DNA of 64,000 bases from Vibrio astriarenae (GTDB lineage: Bacteria > Pseudomonadota > Gammaproteobacteria > Enterobacterales > Vibrionaceae). The notes under the pieces are model-generated. The model worked only from the letters and a program-made list of their open reading frames with translations. It was not told the DNA's origin and did not search any database. Positions 8,905 through 19,579 of this stretch are shown here, piece by piece. Position numbers and translations under genes: made by a program. Numbering within the stretch: the stretch's first letter is position 1; each line of letters begins with the position of its first letter. The stretch is taken from NCBI RefSeq assembly GCF_010587385.1, contig NZ_CP047475.1:2480001-2544000 (forward strand), read 5' to 3'.

Positions 8905-10347
8905 TTAAGCATTTTGTTTTTCTTTCGTGTTGTCCCAAATACCGTCTTCAAGCTGAGAGCGCAGCTCTGGGTACTCGTTAGCATCAAAGGTAGGCACTTT
9001 GCCTTCAGAAAGCTGCTTGTTGTAGTCTTTCGCAAGCTTAACCACGATGCCTGACAGCAATAGAATCGCCACCAAGTTAACAATCGCCATCAGACCCATT
9101 GATACGTCCGCTAGCGCCCAAACCACGGGTAGTGATGCTAGAGCACCGAACATAACCATGCCTAGTACAACAATACGGAACAGACCAAGACCCGCTTTAT
9201 GATTGTGCTCAAGGAAGATTAGGTTTGTCTCCGCGTACGAGTAGTTTGCAATGATCGACGTAAATGCGAAGAAGAAGATAGCAACCGCAACAAAGATAGA
9301 GCCCCATTCACCCACTTGTGCACTTAACGCGCGTTGGGTCAACTCAATACCTGTTACTGCTGTCTCTGTACCTAGATACTCACCTGACATCAAAATGATA
9401 GCAACCGTAGCTGAACAGATGACAACTGTGTCTACGAAAACGCCAAGCATCTGTACATAACCTTGTGACGCTGGGTGCGGTGGATAAGGTGTTGCTGATG
9501 CTGCTGCGTTTGGCGCAGAACCCATACCCGCCTCGTTTGAGAATAGACCACGTTTGATACCGTTAATCATTGCCTGTGCAATGGCGTAGCCCAGACCGCC
9601 CGCTGCTGCTTCTGTCAGACCAAATGCACTCTTAAAGATAAGCATCAATACATCTGGCAGTTTTTCCAGGTTTGTCAGCATGATGAACAGAGCAAGAAGA
9701 AGGTAAGCCAGAGCCATTACTGGAACGATAAGCTCTGCGGTGCGAGCGATTCGCTTGATGCCACCGAAGATAACGACGGCAGAAAGAACCACGACGGCAA
9801 TACCCACATACATTTGGTCCCAACCAAATGCGGTGTTCATTGCACTTGCAATTGAGTTAGCTTGAACTGCGTTGAAAACCAGACCGAAAGCGATGATTAG
9901 GAAGACAGAGAATAGAACCCCCATCCAACGCATGCCCAAGCCTTTCTCCATGTAGTAAGCTGGACCACCACGGTAGTTACCATCGTCATCTTTCGTCTTG
10001 TAGAGCTGAGCTAGCGTACTTTCAGCAAACGAGGTTGCCATACCTAGCATCGCGATCAGCCACATCCAGAAGATTGCACCCGGACCACCCACAGTAAGCG
10101 CAACGGCTACGCCTGCCATGTTACCGGTGCCGACGCGAGCAGCAAGGCTAGTACAAAGAGCTTGGAAAGAAGAGATGCCTGCATTGTCGGCTTTACGGCT
10201 ATTACGTAAAACGGAGAACATATGGCGGAAGTGGCGGAACTGGATAAAGCCCAGTCGAACGGTAAAGTAGATACCTACGCCAACAAGAAGATAAACGAGA
10301 ATCGATCCCCAAAGAAGATCGTTCATCAAATTGATTATGTCTGTCAC
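8905..10347 (-). CDS. Alanine/glycine:cation symporter (AGCS family)
   Basis: Inner-membrane Na+- (or H+-) coupled uptake of alanine, glycine or a related amino acid. The 480 residues form about ten or eleven helices. Family hallmarks are RLGFIQFRHF near the N-terminus, GTGNMAGVAVALTVGGPGAIFWMW, GGPAYYMEKGLG and IKRGLFSNEAGMGSAPNAAA. The start is a GTG at 10347 with AGAGG ahead; an ATG seven codons later lacks a ribosome-binding site. I looked for a glycine riboswitch in the upstream DNA, as some Vibrio glycine transporters have one, and did not see its conserved core. Confidence 0.9.
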   Translation of the reverse strand: MTDIINLMNDLLWGSILVYLLVGVGIYFTVRLGFIQFRHFRHMFSVLRNSRKADNAGISSFQALCTSLAARVGTGNMAGVAVALTVGGPGAIFWMWLIAMLGMATSFAESTLAQLYKTKDDDGNYRGGPAYYMEKGLGMRWMGVLFSVFLIIAFGLVFNAVQANSIASAMNTAFGWDQMYVGIAVVVLSAVVIFGGIKRIARTAELIVPVMALAYLLLALFIMLTNLEKLPDVLMLIFKSAFGLTEAAAGGLGYAIAQAMINGIKRGLFSNEAGMGSAPNAAASATPYPPHPASQGYVQMLGVFVDTVVICSATVAIILMSGEYLGTETAVTGIELTQRALSAQVGEWGSIFVAVAIFFFAFTSIIANYSYAETNLIFLEHNHKAGLGLFRIVVLGMVMFGALASLPVVWALADVSMGLMAIVNLVAILLLSGIVVKLAKDYNKQLSEGKVPTFDANEYPELRSQLEDGIWDNTKEKQNA

Positions 10348-11112
10348 TGTAACCTCTCATAAGGGGTTAACGTCAATGAGTTGTCATGCAAGATTGCACT
10401 ACATCAACGCTGATTTCCCTGTCATTAGCGCACTTTGATGCGATATGAGTTTATATTTGTAGAATTTTTGACGGCGCGATAATGCGCCTACCCTCCACAA
10501 AAATCAATATGCAAGTGATCTTACATTAAGCCAAATCGCACACTTTAGTAACATCAAGCAAACATGTGGGTGACGAATTATATTTATATTTTTCATCTCT
10601 TGCGCGTTTTAGATTTCAAACTCTAAATTAAAAGCTCCATGCAGAAGGACACAATGCGGCAAACCCCGTTACTCTCTGGCTTTGAGCGCAAATCATAAAA
10701 AAGCTTAGACGCTGAAGTTCGATATTTCATCGAAAAGAAAATTTAGACGTGCTTCAAGCTCACAAGCACAAAATCCCTACTGGCATTTAACATGGAAGCG
10801 GCATGGAAATTTTTTTCGAGCAAACGTTCAAGTGATTAAAAAGCAGACAAAAACACCCGCTATTTCGGCATTTCCACTCACAGACCTTGCACTTCAAGTG
10901 CATAGAAAAGACAAAAATGTGTGAAATGCTCATCAAAAGTGTCGTAAAACTTTCATCTCAAGGAAACAAATGAGAAATAAATCAAAGTTAGCTTGGGGAA
11001 GTTCATGATATATCGTTAGTGTCGCTAGGGTGATGACAACACCTTTAAAGCCCTATTTAGGACATCATCGAGTAATAACAACATTCGCTAGGAACAACGT
11101 CAGAGGTAGCAT
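10348..11112. other. 765-bp region without an assigned gene
   Basis: An AT-rich region between two divergent genes. It holds a GGCGC/GCGCC inverted repeat (10473-10488), a perfect TGCACTT-C-AAGTGCA palindrome (10888-10902), a PurR-like GCAAACGTTCAAG core near 10820, and two very short ORFs with good ribosome-binding sites. One is 14 codons at 10654-10698 after AAGGACACA. The other is 12 codons at 10970-11008 after AAGGAAACAA. Nothing here is a recognised RNA family, but the length is unusual for this gene-dense window. Confidence 0.5.
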
Positions 11113-11292
11113 ATGGAAGGCTTGCAATTTGATGAACAGCTAGATATTGAAATCCCAGTAGTAAAGGCGTCACGCTCTAAACCTATGAAAAGAAAGTGGC
11201 GTGAAATCGAGGCTATTAAAGATAGACAGCGATTACAGAAAGAGTTAATTGATATGGATATCTCATTCGACATCGAAGAACTCGACTACTAA
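11113..11292 (+). CDS. DUF3545 family small protein
   Basis: A 59-residue ORF starting MEGLQFDEQLDIEIP, with a basic centre (SRSKPMKRKWREIEAIKDRQR) and an acidic tail (DMDISFDIEELDY). This acid-base-acid pattern with KRKWREIE is characteristic of DUF3545 (PA3496-like) proteins of Vibrio and Shewanella; the function is unknown. It is preceded by AGAGGTAGC and followed at once by a strong bidirectional terminator, so it is a monocistronic gene with a long upstream region. Confidence 0.85.
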   Translation: MEGLQFDEQLDIEIPVVKASRSKPMKRKWREIEAIKDRQRLQKELIDMDISFDIEELDY

Positions 11293-11300
11293 CAAGATAC

Positions 11301-11357
11301 AAAAAGGCACCGGTTTTAGTTAGCTATGATTTAGTTAACTAAAACCGGTGCCTTTTT
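11301..11357. terminator. Strong bidirectional terminator
   Basis: AAAAAGGCACCGGTTTTAGTTA pairs perfectly with its complement ending GGTGCCTTTTT, a stem of about 22 bp including A/T tracts. It separates the DUF3545 gene from the convergent hemerythrin gene. Confidence 0.95.
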
Positions 11358-11377
11358 ACTCTTATTCCAATGCTAAG

Positions 11378-11929
11378 TTACACGCACTCTCGCTCTCCAC
11401 GACGCACACGATCCGCCAACAGCATATACTCATCGGCAATGGTGTCACCAAATACAGGGTCACTCTCCTCTCTATCCCATTGGCTTTCAACCGCTTGCCA
11501 GTCTTGTGACGTAAATGAGTTGGCAATAAGAGGTAAGATAGAGTGCTCTTCAAATTCTAGGTGCTTGCGCTGAGTATCGAGAAAATCCTCTAGCTGAGCA
11601 ATAAACACATCTTGTGGTATCACAGCATCCGCTAAAATCATCTCCAATGTGTCCAAGAAAGCATGAGATTTTTCAGACAGCATGACATGGTCTTGCTCTA
11701 AGTTCTCCATCTCCTGCTCATGACCGTAGTGCTCCATATAGTAATGGTAAAGAATATCTTCTTTTGGGTGATGAACAGAGTTGGAGTGTTTGGCAAGATA
11801 ATCCACTATTTCGCGGATAAGGCTATAGTTGACCGATTGCTCTTCCTTAAGGGCAACGAGTTTTCTGCGAAGCATGGCTAACAGTCGGATCATATAGCCA
11901 TGCTCACGCCTAATACGTTCAATCATCAT
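11378..11929 (-). CDS. Hemerythrin domain-containing protein
   Basis: A 183-aa four-helix protein of the hemerythrin HHE type, expected to bind a di-iron centre. Candidate ligands are His in RREHGYM, HSNSVHHPKED with ILYHYYMEHYGHE, the QDHVML segment, and RKHLEFEEHSILP near the C-terminus. I place the start at 11929 (MMIERIRREHG) because AAGGAGAG lies 6 nt upstream; a longer GTG start would overlap that site. Oxygen, NO or redox sensing, or iron handling, are possible roles. The gene stands alone. Confidence 0.85.
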   Translation of the reverse strand: MMIERIRREHGYMIRLLAMLRRKLVALKEEQSVNYSLIREIVDYLAKHSNSVHHPKEDILYHYYMEHYGHEQEMENLEQDHVMLSEKSHAFLDTLEMILADAVIPQDVFIAQLEDFLDTQRKHLEFEEHSILPLIANSFTSQDWQAVESQWDREESDPVFGDTIADEYMLLADRVRRGERECV

Positions 11930-12025
11930 GATGTCTCTCCTTAACACCTACTTTTAGTAAGTATATAGGGGGATAGACAACTTTTGATTGACAGCGTTCA
12001 ATATTTGAACAAATACCCACTAACT

Positions 12026-12721
12026 TTAGAAGCCTAGGCCTAGCTGCTCATCTGCTAACTCCCCTAGATGCCAATCTATCTCAGCTTTTCCTTGCTGACT
12101 GAGCAGTTCATTCGCTTTAGAGAAGTGCTGACAACCGAAAAAACCTCTATGCGCCGACAGTGGAGAGGGGTGAGGAGCACTCAATACATGATGCTTTTGC
12201 GTATCGATGAAGCGGCCCTTTTTCTGAGCATGTGCCCCCCACAACAAGAACACAACGCCTTGTTGTTGAAGGTTGATCGTTTCAATCACTTTATCGGTGA
12301 AGGTTTCCCAGCCACACTTAGCGTGAGAGTGCGCTTTCCCTTGCTCTACGGTTAACACCGTATTGAGTAGTAACACACCCTGCTTGGCCCAGCTCTGTAA
12401 GTAGCCATGCTGAGGAATCGTAAAACCTTCGATATCGCTGGCGAGCTCTTTATACATGTTGGCCAGTGATGGCGGTGTTTTGACACCCGGAAGAACAGAG
12501 AAACACAATCCATGTGCTTGGTTAGGCCCATGGTATGGGTCTTGTCCCAAAATCACGACTTTGATCTCTGAGAAGGGCGTCGCATCAAAAGCACTAAACA
12601 CGTCCAAAGGCGGAGGAAAAACCACCTTACCTGACTTCCTTTCTCCCTCGACAAAAGCGAGAGCTTGTTGAAAGTAAGGTTGCTGTTTTTCTGTGTCTAA
12701 AATGTCTTCCCAGGTAATCAT
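12026..12721 (-). CDS. ung: Uracil-DNA glycosylase Ung
   Basis: Removes uracil from DNA, the first step of base-excision repair. The 231-aa family-1 enzyme has the water-activating motif [14 protein letters not shown] (catalytic Asp61 by my count), the uracil-pocket [22 protein letters not shown], and the DNA-intercalating [13 protein letters not shown] loop with the catalytic His. The start follows AAGGCAGACC. It lies near nfo, another base-excision repair gene, and near grcA, whose E. coli counterpart (yfiD) also neighbours ung. Confidence 0.97.
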   Translation of the reverse strand: MITWEDILDTEKQQPYFQQALAFVEGERKSGKVVFPPPLDVFSAFDATPFSEIKVVILGQDPYHGPNQAHGLCFSVLPGVKTPPSLANMYKELASDIEGFTIPQHGYLQSWAKQGVLLLNTVLTVEQGKAHSHAKCGWETFTDKVIETINLQQQGVVFLLWGAHAQKKGRFIDTQKHHVLSAPHPSPLSAHRGFFGCQHFSKANELLSQQGKAEIDWHLGELADEQLGLGF

Positions 12722-12866
12722 GGTCTGCCTTATTTACTCAACTGAAGGTTACTTAGTTAACTTCACTAAAGTGTAACCCGAAGCAAAAGGCAGATCATTC
12801 CTTACCTACTGAGATAAAGACGAAAGCGACGAATGATGGTATTGATTGCCAGCCAATGGATCTGGC

Positions 12867-12986
12867 TTATCGCCTAGAAGGCTGCGGAGTTCGGTAGTGA
12901 CCACGTCCAGTAACGTGACGATTTGGAACGGCGGTTTTGTGTCCTGAAGAGACGGTTCGTGGTGAGGAAAATCTTGCTGCTGTCAT
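12867..12986 (-). CDS. Possible 39-aa basic protein of unknown function
   Basis: An ORF of 39 codons between nfo and ung, starting MTAARFSSPRTVSSGHKT and ending GRGHYRTPQPSRR. It has a textbook AAGGAG 8 nt before the ATG, and just upstream an AACGAT/ATCGTT inverted repeat (13004-13025). The product would be strongly basic, rich in Arg, Ser, Thr, Pro and His, with no acidic residue. I do not recognise it. Support is the ribosome-binding site and placement; there is no homology argument, so it could be chance. Confidence 0.4.
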   Translation of the reverse strand: MTAARFSSPRTVSSGHKTAVPNRHVTGRGHYRTPQPSRR

Positions 12987-13088
12987 ACTACTTTCTCCTT
13001 AACAACGATAACACTCGTGATCGTTATAGCTCTATTTGCACATAAAGAGATGAAAGAACAGTGCCAACTTTAGCTCACCACGAAGATA

Positions 13089-13961
13089 TTAAATTGATCT
13101 TCCGTCACGAATCGCAACAATCTCTTGCGGCCAACGCTCAGAGTCAATAGTTTCAAGGATTAACGGCATATGATCAAAGCGAGGATCTTGTGAAATAAAG
13201 TCAAAACAAGACCAACCAATGTGCCCTTCTCCTAATGAATGATGTCGGTCAACTCGACTACCAAGTGGCGTTTTTGAATCATTTATGTGCATTGCCTTAA
13301 GAAAGTGCATCCCTACCACGCGGTCAAACTCAGCAAAAGTCGCTTCACAGGCTTGGTCTGAACTTAAGTCATAACCCGCAGCAAAAGTATGGCAGGTATC
13401 TAGGCAGACACCGACACGTGCTTTATCTTCAACACGCTCAATAATATAGGCCAAATGCGCAAAGTCCCACCCTAGGTTCGAGCCTTGGCCCGCTGTATTT
13501 TCAATCACAGCGATAACATTAGGTACCTGCTGATGGGCCAGGTTTATCGACTCTGCAATTAAATCAAGGCAAGCCTCTTCGCTGATTTGCTTCAAGTGAC
13601 TTCCCGGATGAAAGTTAAGCAGAGTTAAACCAAGCTGGTTACAACGCTCCATCTCATCAATGAAGGCTGCTCGCGATTTCTCTCGTTTTTCTGGCTCAGG
13701 ATGACCAAGGTTGATTAAGTAGGAGTCGTGTGGAAGGATTTTCTCGGCAGTAAAGCCAAATAACTCACAGCGCTGCTTAAACACCTTGATTGAATCTTTA
13801 GTCAGAGGTTTCGCTACCCATTGACGCTGATTCTTTGTAAATAGAGCAAACGCATTCGCTCCAATCTCTTTCGCTCTCAGTGGGGCATTCTCTACACCAC
13901 CCGCCGCCGACACATGAGCACCAACCCACTTACCAGATTGGATACTTTTTACTTCTAACAT
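13089..13961 (-). CDS. nfo: Endonuclease IV (AP endonuclease) Nfo
   Basis: Zn-dependent AP endonuclease/deoxyribonuclease IV acting at abasic sites. The 290-residue TIM barrel shows GAHVSAAGG at the N-terminus, [70 protein letters not shown] and LILETIDSE. These carry the His, Glu and Asp ligands of the three-zinc site, so the enzyme looks complete. It sits close to ung, which creates abasic sites, although about 370 bp and a possible small ORF separate them. Confidence 0.96.
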   Translation of the reverse strand: MLEVKSIQSGKWVGAHVSAAGGVENAPLRAKEIGANAFALFTKNQRQWVAKPLTKDSIKVFKQRCELFGFTAEKILPHDSYLINLGHPEPEKREKSRAAFIDEMERCNQLGLTLLNFHPGSHLKQISEEACLDLIAESINLAHQQVPNVIAVIENTAGQGSNLGWDFAHLAYIIERVEDKARVGVCLDTCHTFAAGYDLSSDQACEATFAEFDRVVGMHFLKAMHINDSKTPLGSRVDRHHSLGEGHIGWSCFDFISQDPRFDHMPLILETIDSERWPQEIVAIRDGRSI

Positions 13962-14123
13962 TTGATCTCTCTATAATTACATGTCGATTCAATAACACGC
14001 CTTTTGACGGCCTTTTGATTAAAATTCCAGCCCCAAAATGTAGTAAACTTACTACAAAATCAGTATTTAACTATTTTTTATGTTTTAAAATCTTTTAGAA
14101 ACCCTATACTATACGAGGTTTTA

Positions 14124-14137
14124 TTGATTTAGAACAA
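14124..14137. promoter_or_regulatory. Upstream FNR box (site II) of grcA
   Basis: TTGATTTAGAACAA fits the FNR consensus TTGAT-N4-ATCAA at 9 of 10 half-site positions. Its centre is exactly 53 bp upstream of the promoter-proximal FNR box, the same interval reported for the tandem sites of E. coli yfiD (-93.5 and -40.5). Confidence 0.65.
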
Positions 14138-14176
14138 AAAAACAAACTTAAAAAAGTTGTGGTTTTTTGTTGTTTT

Positions 14177-14190
14177 TTGACTTAAATCAA
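14177..14190. promoter_or_regulatory. Promoter-proximal FNR box of grcA
   Basis: TTGACTTAAATCAA fits TTGAT-N4-ATCAA at 9 of 10 positions. A TATAAT -10 element lies at 14215-14220, which places this box about 40 to 43 bp before the expected transcription start, the class II activator position. Confidence 0.85.
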
Positions 14191-14287
14191 TATTAAAATA
14201 GTGGTTATCCGCTATATAATACGTAGCTCAATAAGAATTCTGAAAACAAACATCAAAAATTTCCACAAGATGGACTAGGAGAAAGTC

Positions 14288-14665
14288 ATGATCCAAGGTA
14301 TTCAAATCACTAAGTCAGCTAACGATGATCTACTAAACTCAATCTGGCTACTAGACAACGAGAAGAACGAAGCTCGTTGTGTTGTTGCTAACACTGGTTT
14401 TGAAGCAGACCAAGTAATCCCTGCTGCTGACCTAGGTGAGTACGAGTCTCGCGAAGTTGCTATCGAAACTGCACCTCGCATTGAAGGCGGTCAACACCTA
14501 AACGTTAACGTTCTTAAGCGCGAGACGCTAGAAGACGCAGTTAAGCACCCAGAGAACTACCCACAGCTAACAATCCGTGTATCTGGCTACGCTGTACGTT
14601 TCAACTCTCTAACTCCAGAGCAGCAACGTGACGTTATCGCTCGTACATTTACAGAGTCTCTATAA
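14288..14665 (+). CDS. grcA: Autonomous glycyl radical cofactor GrcA
   Basis: A small glycyl-radical protein (125 aa) that replaces the damaged C-terminal part of pyruvate formate-lyase after oxygen exposure. The C-terminal radical motif [20 protein letters not shown] places the radical Gly at residue 100. The N-terminus [20 protein letters not shown] is typical of YfiD/GrcA. GACTAGGAGAAAGTC lies before the ATG. Two FNR boxes and a clear -10 element point to anaerobic or microaerobic induction. A GC hairpin with T-run follows the gene. Confidence 0.97.
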   Translation: MIQGIQITKSANDDLLNSIWLLDNEKNEARCVVANTGFEADQVIPAADLGEYESREVAIETAPRIEGGQHLNVNVLKRETLEDAVKHPENYPQLTIRVSGYAVRFNSLTPEQQRDVIARTFTESL

Positions 14666-14694
14666 TTTTATAGATATCTGTTGAGAAAAGATGT

Positions 14695-14725
14695 AAAAAC
14701 GGCGCTCATTGAGCGCCGTTTTTTT
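14695..14725 (+). terminator. Terminator of grcA
   Basis: AAAACGGCGCTC-ATT-GAGCGCCGTTTTTTT, an 11-bp GC-rich stem with a 3-nt loop and T7. Confidence 0.95.
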
Positions 14726-14841
14726 GCGTTGAACAAGCAGAAAATAGTACAGAGGTGAAGTAACTCTATTCTGTATTTGAAGGATAACCCAAGCTTTCCA
14801 ATATCAGCCAAGGCTACCCTTTCTCTTTCTCTTTCTTGTAT

Positions 14842-16122
14842 CTACTGTACGCGTCGAAGCACTTCCTTCAGCGCGTCAAAGTCATTTGCTAGATCTTCCG
14901 ACAGCAATTCCATCGCAGCATGCTTAGCCAGCGGGCCAGGCAGTTCGATATCAGCGTCGAGAATATCATCAACGACCTCTTTAAACTTCGCTGGATGCGC
15001 TGTACATAAGAACAGACCTGTTTCATCTTCAGCGAGTTGCTCTTGAAGCACTCGATAAGCAATTGCACCGTGAGGCTCGCACAAATAACCTAGGTCATTC
15101 AAATCTTTAACAGATGCTGCACTTTGCTCATCCGTCACCGCGCCTTTGCCCAATGTCTCCAAGCCCCACTCTTTTACGCCGCAAAGCTCTTCGATGCGAG
15201 GCCAGTTATTTGGTTGGCTCACGTCCATCGCGTTAGATGTGGTGGCCACTGTCGGCTTGGGTTCCCACTTACCGGTTTCTAGATAACGTGGCACCGTATC
15301 GTTCGCATTCGTCGCTGCAATGAAGCGCTTAATTGGCAGGCCAAGTGCTTTCGCTAATAAACCGGCAGTCAGGTTACCAAAGTTACCGCTTGGTACCGAG
15401 ATAACTAGATTCTCACGCTGCTCTTTCGTTAGCTGAGAGGCGGCTTCAAAGTAGTAACAGATTTGCGCCATCAAACGGCTGATATTGATAGAGTTGGCTG
15501 AGTTTAGGCCAATTTCTTCACGTAGAGCTTGATCATCAAATGCTTGCTTAACGAGTGCCTGACACGCATCAAAGTCCCCATCGATAGCAACGGTATGAAT
15601 ATTTTTACCCAGAGTACAGAACAGCTTCTCTTGCAGTGGACTGATCTTACCTTTTGGATACAAGATCACCACATTGATGTCTTCCATACCATAAAAGGCA
15701 TGAGCAACCGCCGCACCAGTATCGCCAGACGTCGCAGTTAAGATCGTGATTTTGCCGCCGTCAGAGACTGCCGCTAGCGATTGAGCCATAAAGCGACCAC
15801 CAAAATCTTTAAACGCTAGCGTAGGACCGTGGAAAAGCTCTAGAGCATAAACGCCCTCTTTCACCGCTTTGATTGGCGCTGGGAATTGAAACGCTGCATC
15901 AACCATTGAGTTAACCTGGTCTTGAGGTAACTCATCACCGATTAATGCCGATAGTATCTTGCCGCTTCGTGAAACGAAGTCTTCCGCTAACAAAGCATCA
16001 ATATCATCAAACTTAGGCAGCTCTGATGGGAAGAATAACCCCTGATTGCGGCCTAAACCTTGGCGCACAGCTTGGCCAAAGGATACTTGTTCATCGTTCT
16101 CTTTTATATTGTACAGCTTCAT
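14842..16122 (-). CDS. thrC: Threonine synthase ThrC
   Basis: PLP enzyme converting O-phosphohomoserine to threonine and phosphate. At 426 residues it matches the E. coli class. The PLP Lys lies in [13 protein letters not shown], and the phosphate-binding loop [14 protein letters not shown] and [12 protein letters not shown] are present. It overlaps thrB by 4 nt (ATGA), indicating translational coupling, and is the last gene of thrL-thrA-thrB-thrC. Confidence 0.97.
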   Translation of the reverse strand: MKLYNIKENDEQVSFGQAVRQGLGRNQGLFFPSELPKFDDIDALLAEDFVSRSGKILSALIGDELPQDQVNSMVDAAFQFPAPIKAVKEGVYALELFHGPTLAFKDFGGRFMAQSLAAVSDGGKITILTATSGDTGAAVAHAFYGMEDINVVILYPKGKISPLQEKLFCTLGKNIHTVAIDGDFDACQALVKQAFDDQALREEIGLNSANSINISRLMAQICYYFEAASQLTKEQRENLVISVPSGNFGNLTAGLLAKALGLPIKRFIAATNANDTVPRYLETGKWEPKPTVATTSNAMDVSQPNNWPRIEELCGVKEWGLETLGKGAVTDEQSAASVKDLNDLGYLCEPHGAIAYRVLQEQLAEDETGLFLCTAHPAKFKEVVDDILDADIELPGPLAKHAAMELLSEDLANDFDALKEVLRRVQ

Positions 16123-17087
16123 AGCTCACTTCCTGTCACTCTCGACCCCATTTGATCCAAACGGCAAATGTGGACGAATCCTTCATCATTTTGTACGTAA
16201 TTTTGTTCTAGCCAGCGTGCAACACGCTCAGCCACATCTTTTTCTTTGCAAACACTAAATAGAGTTGGGCCACTTCCTGAGATACCTGTCGCTAACGCAC
16301 CGGCACTGACTGCATACTGTCTCGCCTGAGCAAAACCTGGCAGTAGTTTCTCTCGGTATGGTTCTGCAATGACATCCTTAATCATTTTAGCGGCCAATTC
16401 CGGCTGACCAGAATGGCACGCATGAATGAAGCCCGCAAGATGTCTACCGTGTGCAATCACATCTTGGCGGCGGTATTGAGAAGGCAAAATAGAACGCGCT
16501 TCTGCAGTCGATACCTTGATCCCCGGGTAGGCCATCACCCAGTGCCACTCTTCAAAGCTTGGCACTGACTGACTGATCACCCCTAACTCTTCGAGCATGA
16601 GTTGCAATCCACCAAGATAGCAAGGAGCTACATTATCATAATGCACGCCACCAGAGATCTGACCTTCCATCTCGCCCATTAAAGCCAGAAGCTCCATTTC
16701 ATCCAATGGTTGGCCGTGAAAACGATTTAACGCGTCCAAAGCTGCAACAATGGAACATGCGCTAGAGCCTAGCCCCGAACCAATCGGCATGTTTTTCTCT
16801 AATGTCATCTCAATGGGCAGCAATGCTTGTTTCTTTTTCTCGAGCTCACGTGCAAATACACGCCAGCAATCGAAGACAATATTCTCTTTTGGGTTCTCTG
16901 GCAGCTTATCGACAAACTGTCCTGACGTATGGAGTGCAAAAGGCTCATCACCCATAGTGACATGAACGCGGTCACCGAGTAGCGTACCATCGAGAGGGGA
17001 CACTGCCGCCCCCAACACATCAAAACCTACGCTCACATTACCGATAGAAGCAGGGGCGTATACAACGACATCTAAACCACGACTCAT
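16119..17087 (-). CDS. thrB: Homoserine kinase ThrB
   Basis: GHMP-family kinase phosphorylating homoserine. The 322 residues include [20 protein letters not shown] at the N-terminus, the ATP-binding [17 protein letters not shown], and [13 protein letters not shown] near the C-terminus. The ATG at 17087 has GGGAG ahead and lies 1 nt after the thrA stop codon. It ends in a 4-nt overlap with thrC. Confidence 0.97.
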   Translation of the reverse strand: MSRGLDVVVYAPASIGNVSVGFDVLGAAVSPLDGTLLGDRVHVTMGDEPFALHTSGQFVDKLPENPKENIVFDCWRVFARELEKKKQALLPIEMTLEKNMPIGSGLGSSACSIVAALDALNRFHGQPLDEMELLALMGEMEGQISGGVHYDNVAPCYLGGLQLMLEELGVISQSVPSFEEWHWVMAYPGIKVSTAEARSILPSQYRRQDVIAHGRHLAGFIHACHSGQPELAAKMIKDVIAEPYREKLLPGFAQARQYAVSAGALATGISGSGPTLFSVCKEKDVAERVARWLEQNYVQNDEGFVHICRLDQMGSRVTGSEL

Positions 17088-17088
17088 A

Positions 17089-19548
17089 TTAAACTCCCAG
17101 CTTCCAGCCAAGTGTACGCATCACATCGGAGAATACGCCCGCCGCCGTCACTTCAGTACCCGCGCCGTATCCGCGCAGTACGAGTGGGATCGGTTGGTAG
17201 TAACGACTGTAAAATGCTAATGCATTCTCACCATCTTTTATCTTATACATTGGGTCATTTTCATCTACTGCGGCAATTCGCACTTTACAGCGACCATCAA
17301 GAATTTCACCCACATAACGCAGCACTTTCCCTTCTTCTGCCGCTTGGGCTGACAAGTCACGGAAATAACCATCAGCTTCTGGAAGACGTGCCATAAACTC
17401 ATCGATAGAACCTGAATCATCAAAGCCTGGTGGTAGGGCCTGATCGACTTCTACATCCTCTAGCTCTAAGTTCATACCTGCTTCACGTGCAAGGATCAGT
17501 AGCTTACGCGCGACATCCATACCGGATAAGTCATCACGAGGGTCTGGCTCAGTAAAGCCATTTTCTTTCGCAATATTCGTCGCTTCACTTAGCGTCATTC
17601 CCTCATCTAGCTTGCCAAAGATGTAGGAGAGTGAACCGGATAAGATGCCGTTGAACTTCTCTAGCTCATCACCGGCGGCAATCAGGTTCTGTAGGTTCTC
17701 GATAACCGGCAGGCCTGCACCGACTGTCGTTTCGTACATCAGTTTGCGACGAGAGCTGCGAGCAATATCGCGTAGCTGATGGTAATACGCCATACTTGCG
17801 GTGTTCGCTTTCTTGTTCGGTGTCACGACGTGGAAACCCGCCGCTAAGAAATCAGCGTACTGATTGGCAATCTCTTCGCTTGAAGTACAATCAACCAGCA
17901 CTGGGTTAATAATGTGGTTACGCTGAACATGGGCGGCTAGCGCAGCTACAGAGAAGCGCTCAGACACATCTTTCATACGATCGCGCCAGCTCTCCAGTGG
18001 TAGACCATCACCATCTAACAGCAAACCTTTGCTGTTGGCTAAGCCACAAACACGGATCACGATGCCTTTCTCGGCGAGCTTCTCTTGCTGGCGCTCGATT
18101 TGGTCCACCAGCTCACCACCAACACCGCCCACACCGACAACAAAGACATCGAGGAAGTGTTTAGAGTTGAACAAGTTTTCGTGACAGGCTTTGATCGCTT
18201 CAGAGATCTTATCCTCTGGAATAACGGCTGAAATCGCGCGCTCCGATGAGCCTTGAGCAATAGCAACAATATTGACATTCACTTCTGCAAGTGAGGAGAA
18301 GAACTGTGAAGCAACGCCGCGTGAGGTGCGCATACCGTCGCCCACTAGAGTGACAATCGCTAGATCATCGATAAACTCAACAGGCTCTAACAAGCCATCT
18401 TTAAGCTCTAGTTCGAAACAATCAGCCAGAGCACGCTCTGCCCTAAGTTTGTCTTCTGATTCAATACAGAAACTGATGCTGTATTCTGATGAAGATTGAG
18501 TAATCAGCACGATCGATACGCCTGCTGCAGACATAGCGCCAAACACTCGGCTTGCCATACCCACCATGCCCTTCATACCAGGGCCTGAGACGTTCACCAT
18601 CAACAGGTCACTTAGCGTTGTGATTCCCTTGATAGCGAGGTTATCTTCCCCAGTATCCTGCCCGATTAGCGTACCCGCACCTTGTGGGTTAAAGCTGTTT
18701 TTAATCAAACAAGGAATATGGAACTGAGCAATAGGAGCGATGGTTTTAGGGTGTAGAACAGAAGCGCCAAAGTACGATAGCTCCATCGCCTCTTGGTAGC
18801 TTAGAGATTTTAATAAACGAGCATCATCCACTAATCGTGGGTCGCAGTTATAAACGCCATCAACATCTGTCCAGATCTCACAACAATCTGCGCGTAAACA
18901 CGCCGCAAGAACGGCTGCCGAGTAATCAGAGCCATTGCGCCCCAATGTCACTAACTCACCTTTGTCATTACCGGCGGTAAAGCCCGGCATGATGTTGACA
19001 TGACCTTTTGGTAATGGATGCACTCGGAAGTTTTGTGATGAAAGCTCAACATCGACCATAGCTTCAAGGGAAGGCCCCTGAGCGATTAAATAACTGACTG
19101 GATCGATCAAGCTCGCGGGCTGGCCCTTCGCTTCTAACACTGCCTTCATCAGTTGAACTGAGGCGCGCTCACCTTTAGAAATAATGCGAGCGTTTACGTT
19201 ATCAGGGCACATGCCTAGCAGCGCAATACCATGCACAAATTGGCGTAAGTTTTCCATTGAATCCGCAACGACAGACTTAAAGCCCTCGCTGTTGAGTGAA
19301 CCTACGACTGCTTCAATCTCACCAAAGAGATCAAAAAGAGAGGACTCAACTTCATTTATCTGCTGGTCAACCTCACCACCGTTTAGGGCAGAATCGATGA
19401 CTGCAACTAGCTTATTTGTTGTCTTACCCGGCGCCGACAACACCACGGCAACCTCTTCTTGCTGTGCGTTGTTGGCAATAATATCAGCCGCTCGTAAAAA
19501 ACGATCCGCATCGGCTAATGATGAGCCTCCAAACTTTAATACTCGCAT
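17089..19548 (-). CDS. thrA: Bifunctional aspartokinase I / homoserine dehydrogenase I ThrA
   Basis: An 819-residue fusion. The N-terminal aspartokinase ([12 protein letters not shown], with [15 protein letters not shown]) is followed by two ACT regulatory segments around residues 310-460. The C-terminal homoserine dehydrogenase starts near [13 protein letters not shown] and has [18 protein letters not shown]. It catalyses the first and third steps from aspartate to threonine, and feedback inhibition by threonine is the family rule. I chose the ATG preceded by GGAG 7 nt upstream over a TTG seven codons earlier. Expression is probably attenuated through thrL and the hairpin directly upstream. 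Confidence 0.97.
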   Translation of the reverse strand: MRVLKFGGSSLADADRFLRAADIIANNAQQEEVAVVLSAPGKTTNKLVAVIDSALNGGEVDQQINEVESSLFDLFGEIEAVVGSLNSEGFKSVVADSMENLRQFVHGIALLGMCPDNVNARIISKGERASVQLMKAVLEAKGQPASLIDPVSYLIAQGPSLEAMVDVELSSQNFRVHPLPKGHVNIMPGFTAGNDKGELVTLGRNGSDYSAAVLAACLRADCCEIWTDVDGVYNCDPRLVDDARLLKSLSYQEAMELSYFGASVLHPKTIAPIAQFHIPCLIKNSFNPQGAGTLIGQDTGEDNLAIKGITTLSDLLMVNVSGPGMKGMVGMASRVFGAMSAAGVSIVLITQSSSEYSISFCIESEDKLRAERALADCFELELKDGLLEPVEFIDDLAIVTLVGDGMRTSRGVASQFFSSLAEVNVNIVAIAQGSSERAISAVIPEDKISEAIKACHENLFNSKHFLDVFVVGVGGVGGELVDQIERQQEKLAEKGIVIRVCGLANSKGLLLDGDGLPLESWRDRMKDVSERFSVAALAAHVQRNHIINPVLVDCTSSEEIANQYADFLAAGFHVVTPNKKANTASMAYYHQLRDIARSSRRKLMYETTVGAGLPVIENLQNLIAAGDELEKFNGILSGSLSYIFGKLDEGMTLSEATNIAKENGFTEPDPRDDLSGMDVARKLLILAREAGMNLELEDVEVDQALPPGFDDSGSIDEFMARLPEADGYFRDLSAQAAEEGKVLRYVGEILDGRCKVRIAAVDENDPMYKIKDGENALAFYSRYYQPIPLVLRGYGAGTEVTAAGVFSDVMRTLGWKLGV

Positions 19549-19579
19549 CCCTTCACTCCAAGTTGTCAATTTTGCTTAT

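Noticed and set aside
10348..10560. Glycine riboswitch upstream of the AGCS symporter
   Set aside because: I searched both strands by eye for the conserved aptamer core and found no match; the 5' region is simple AT-rich sequence.
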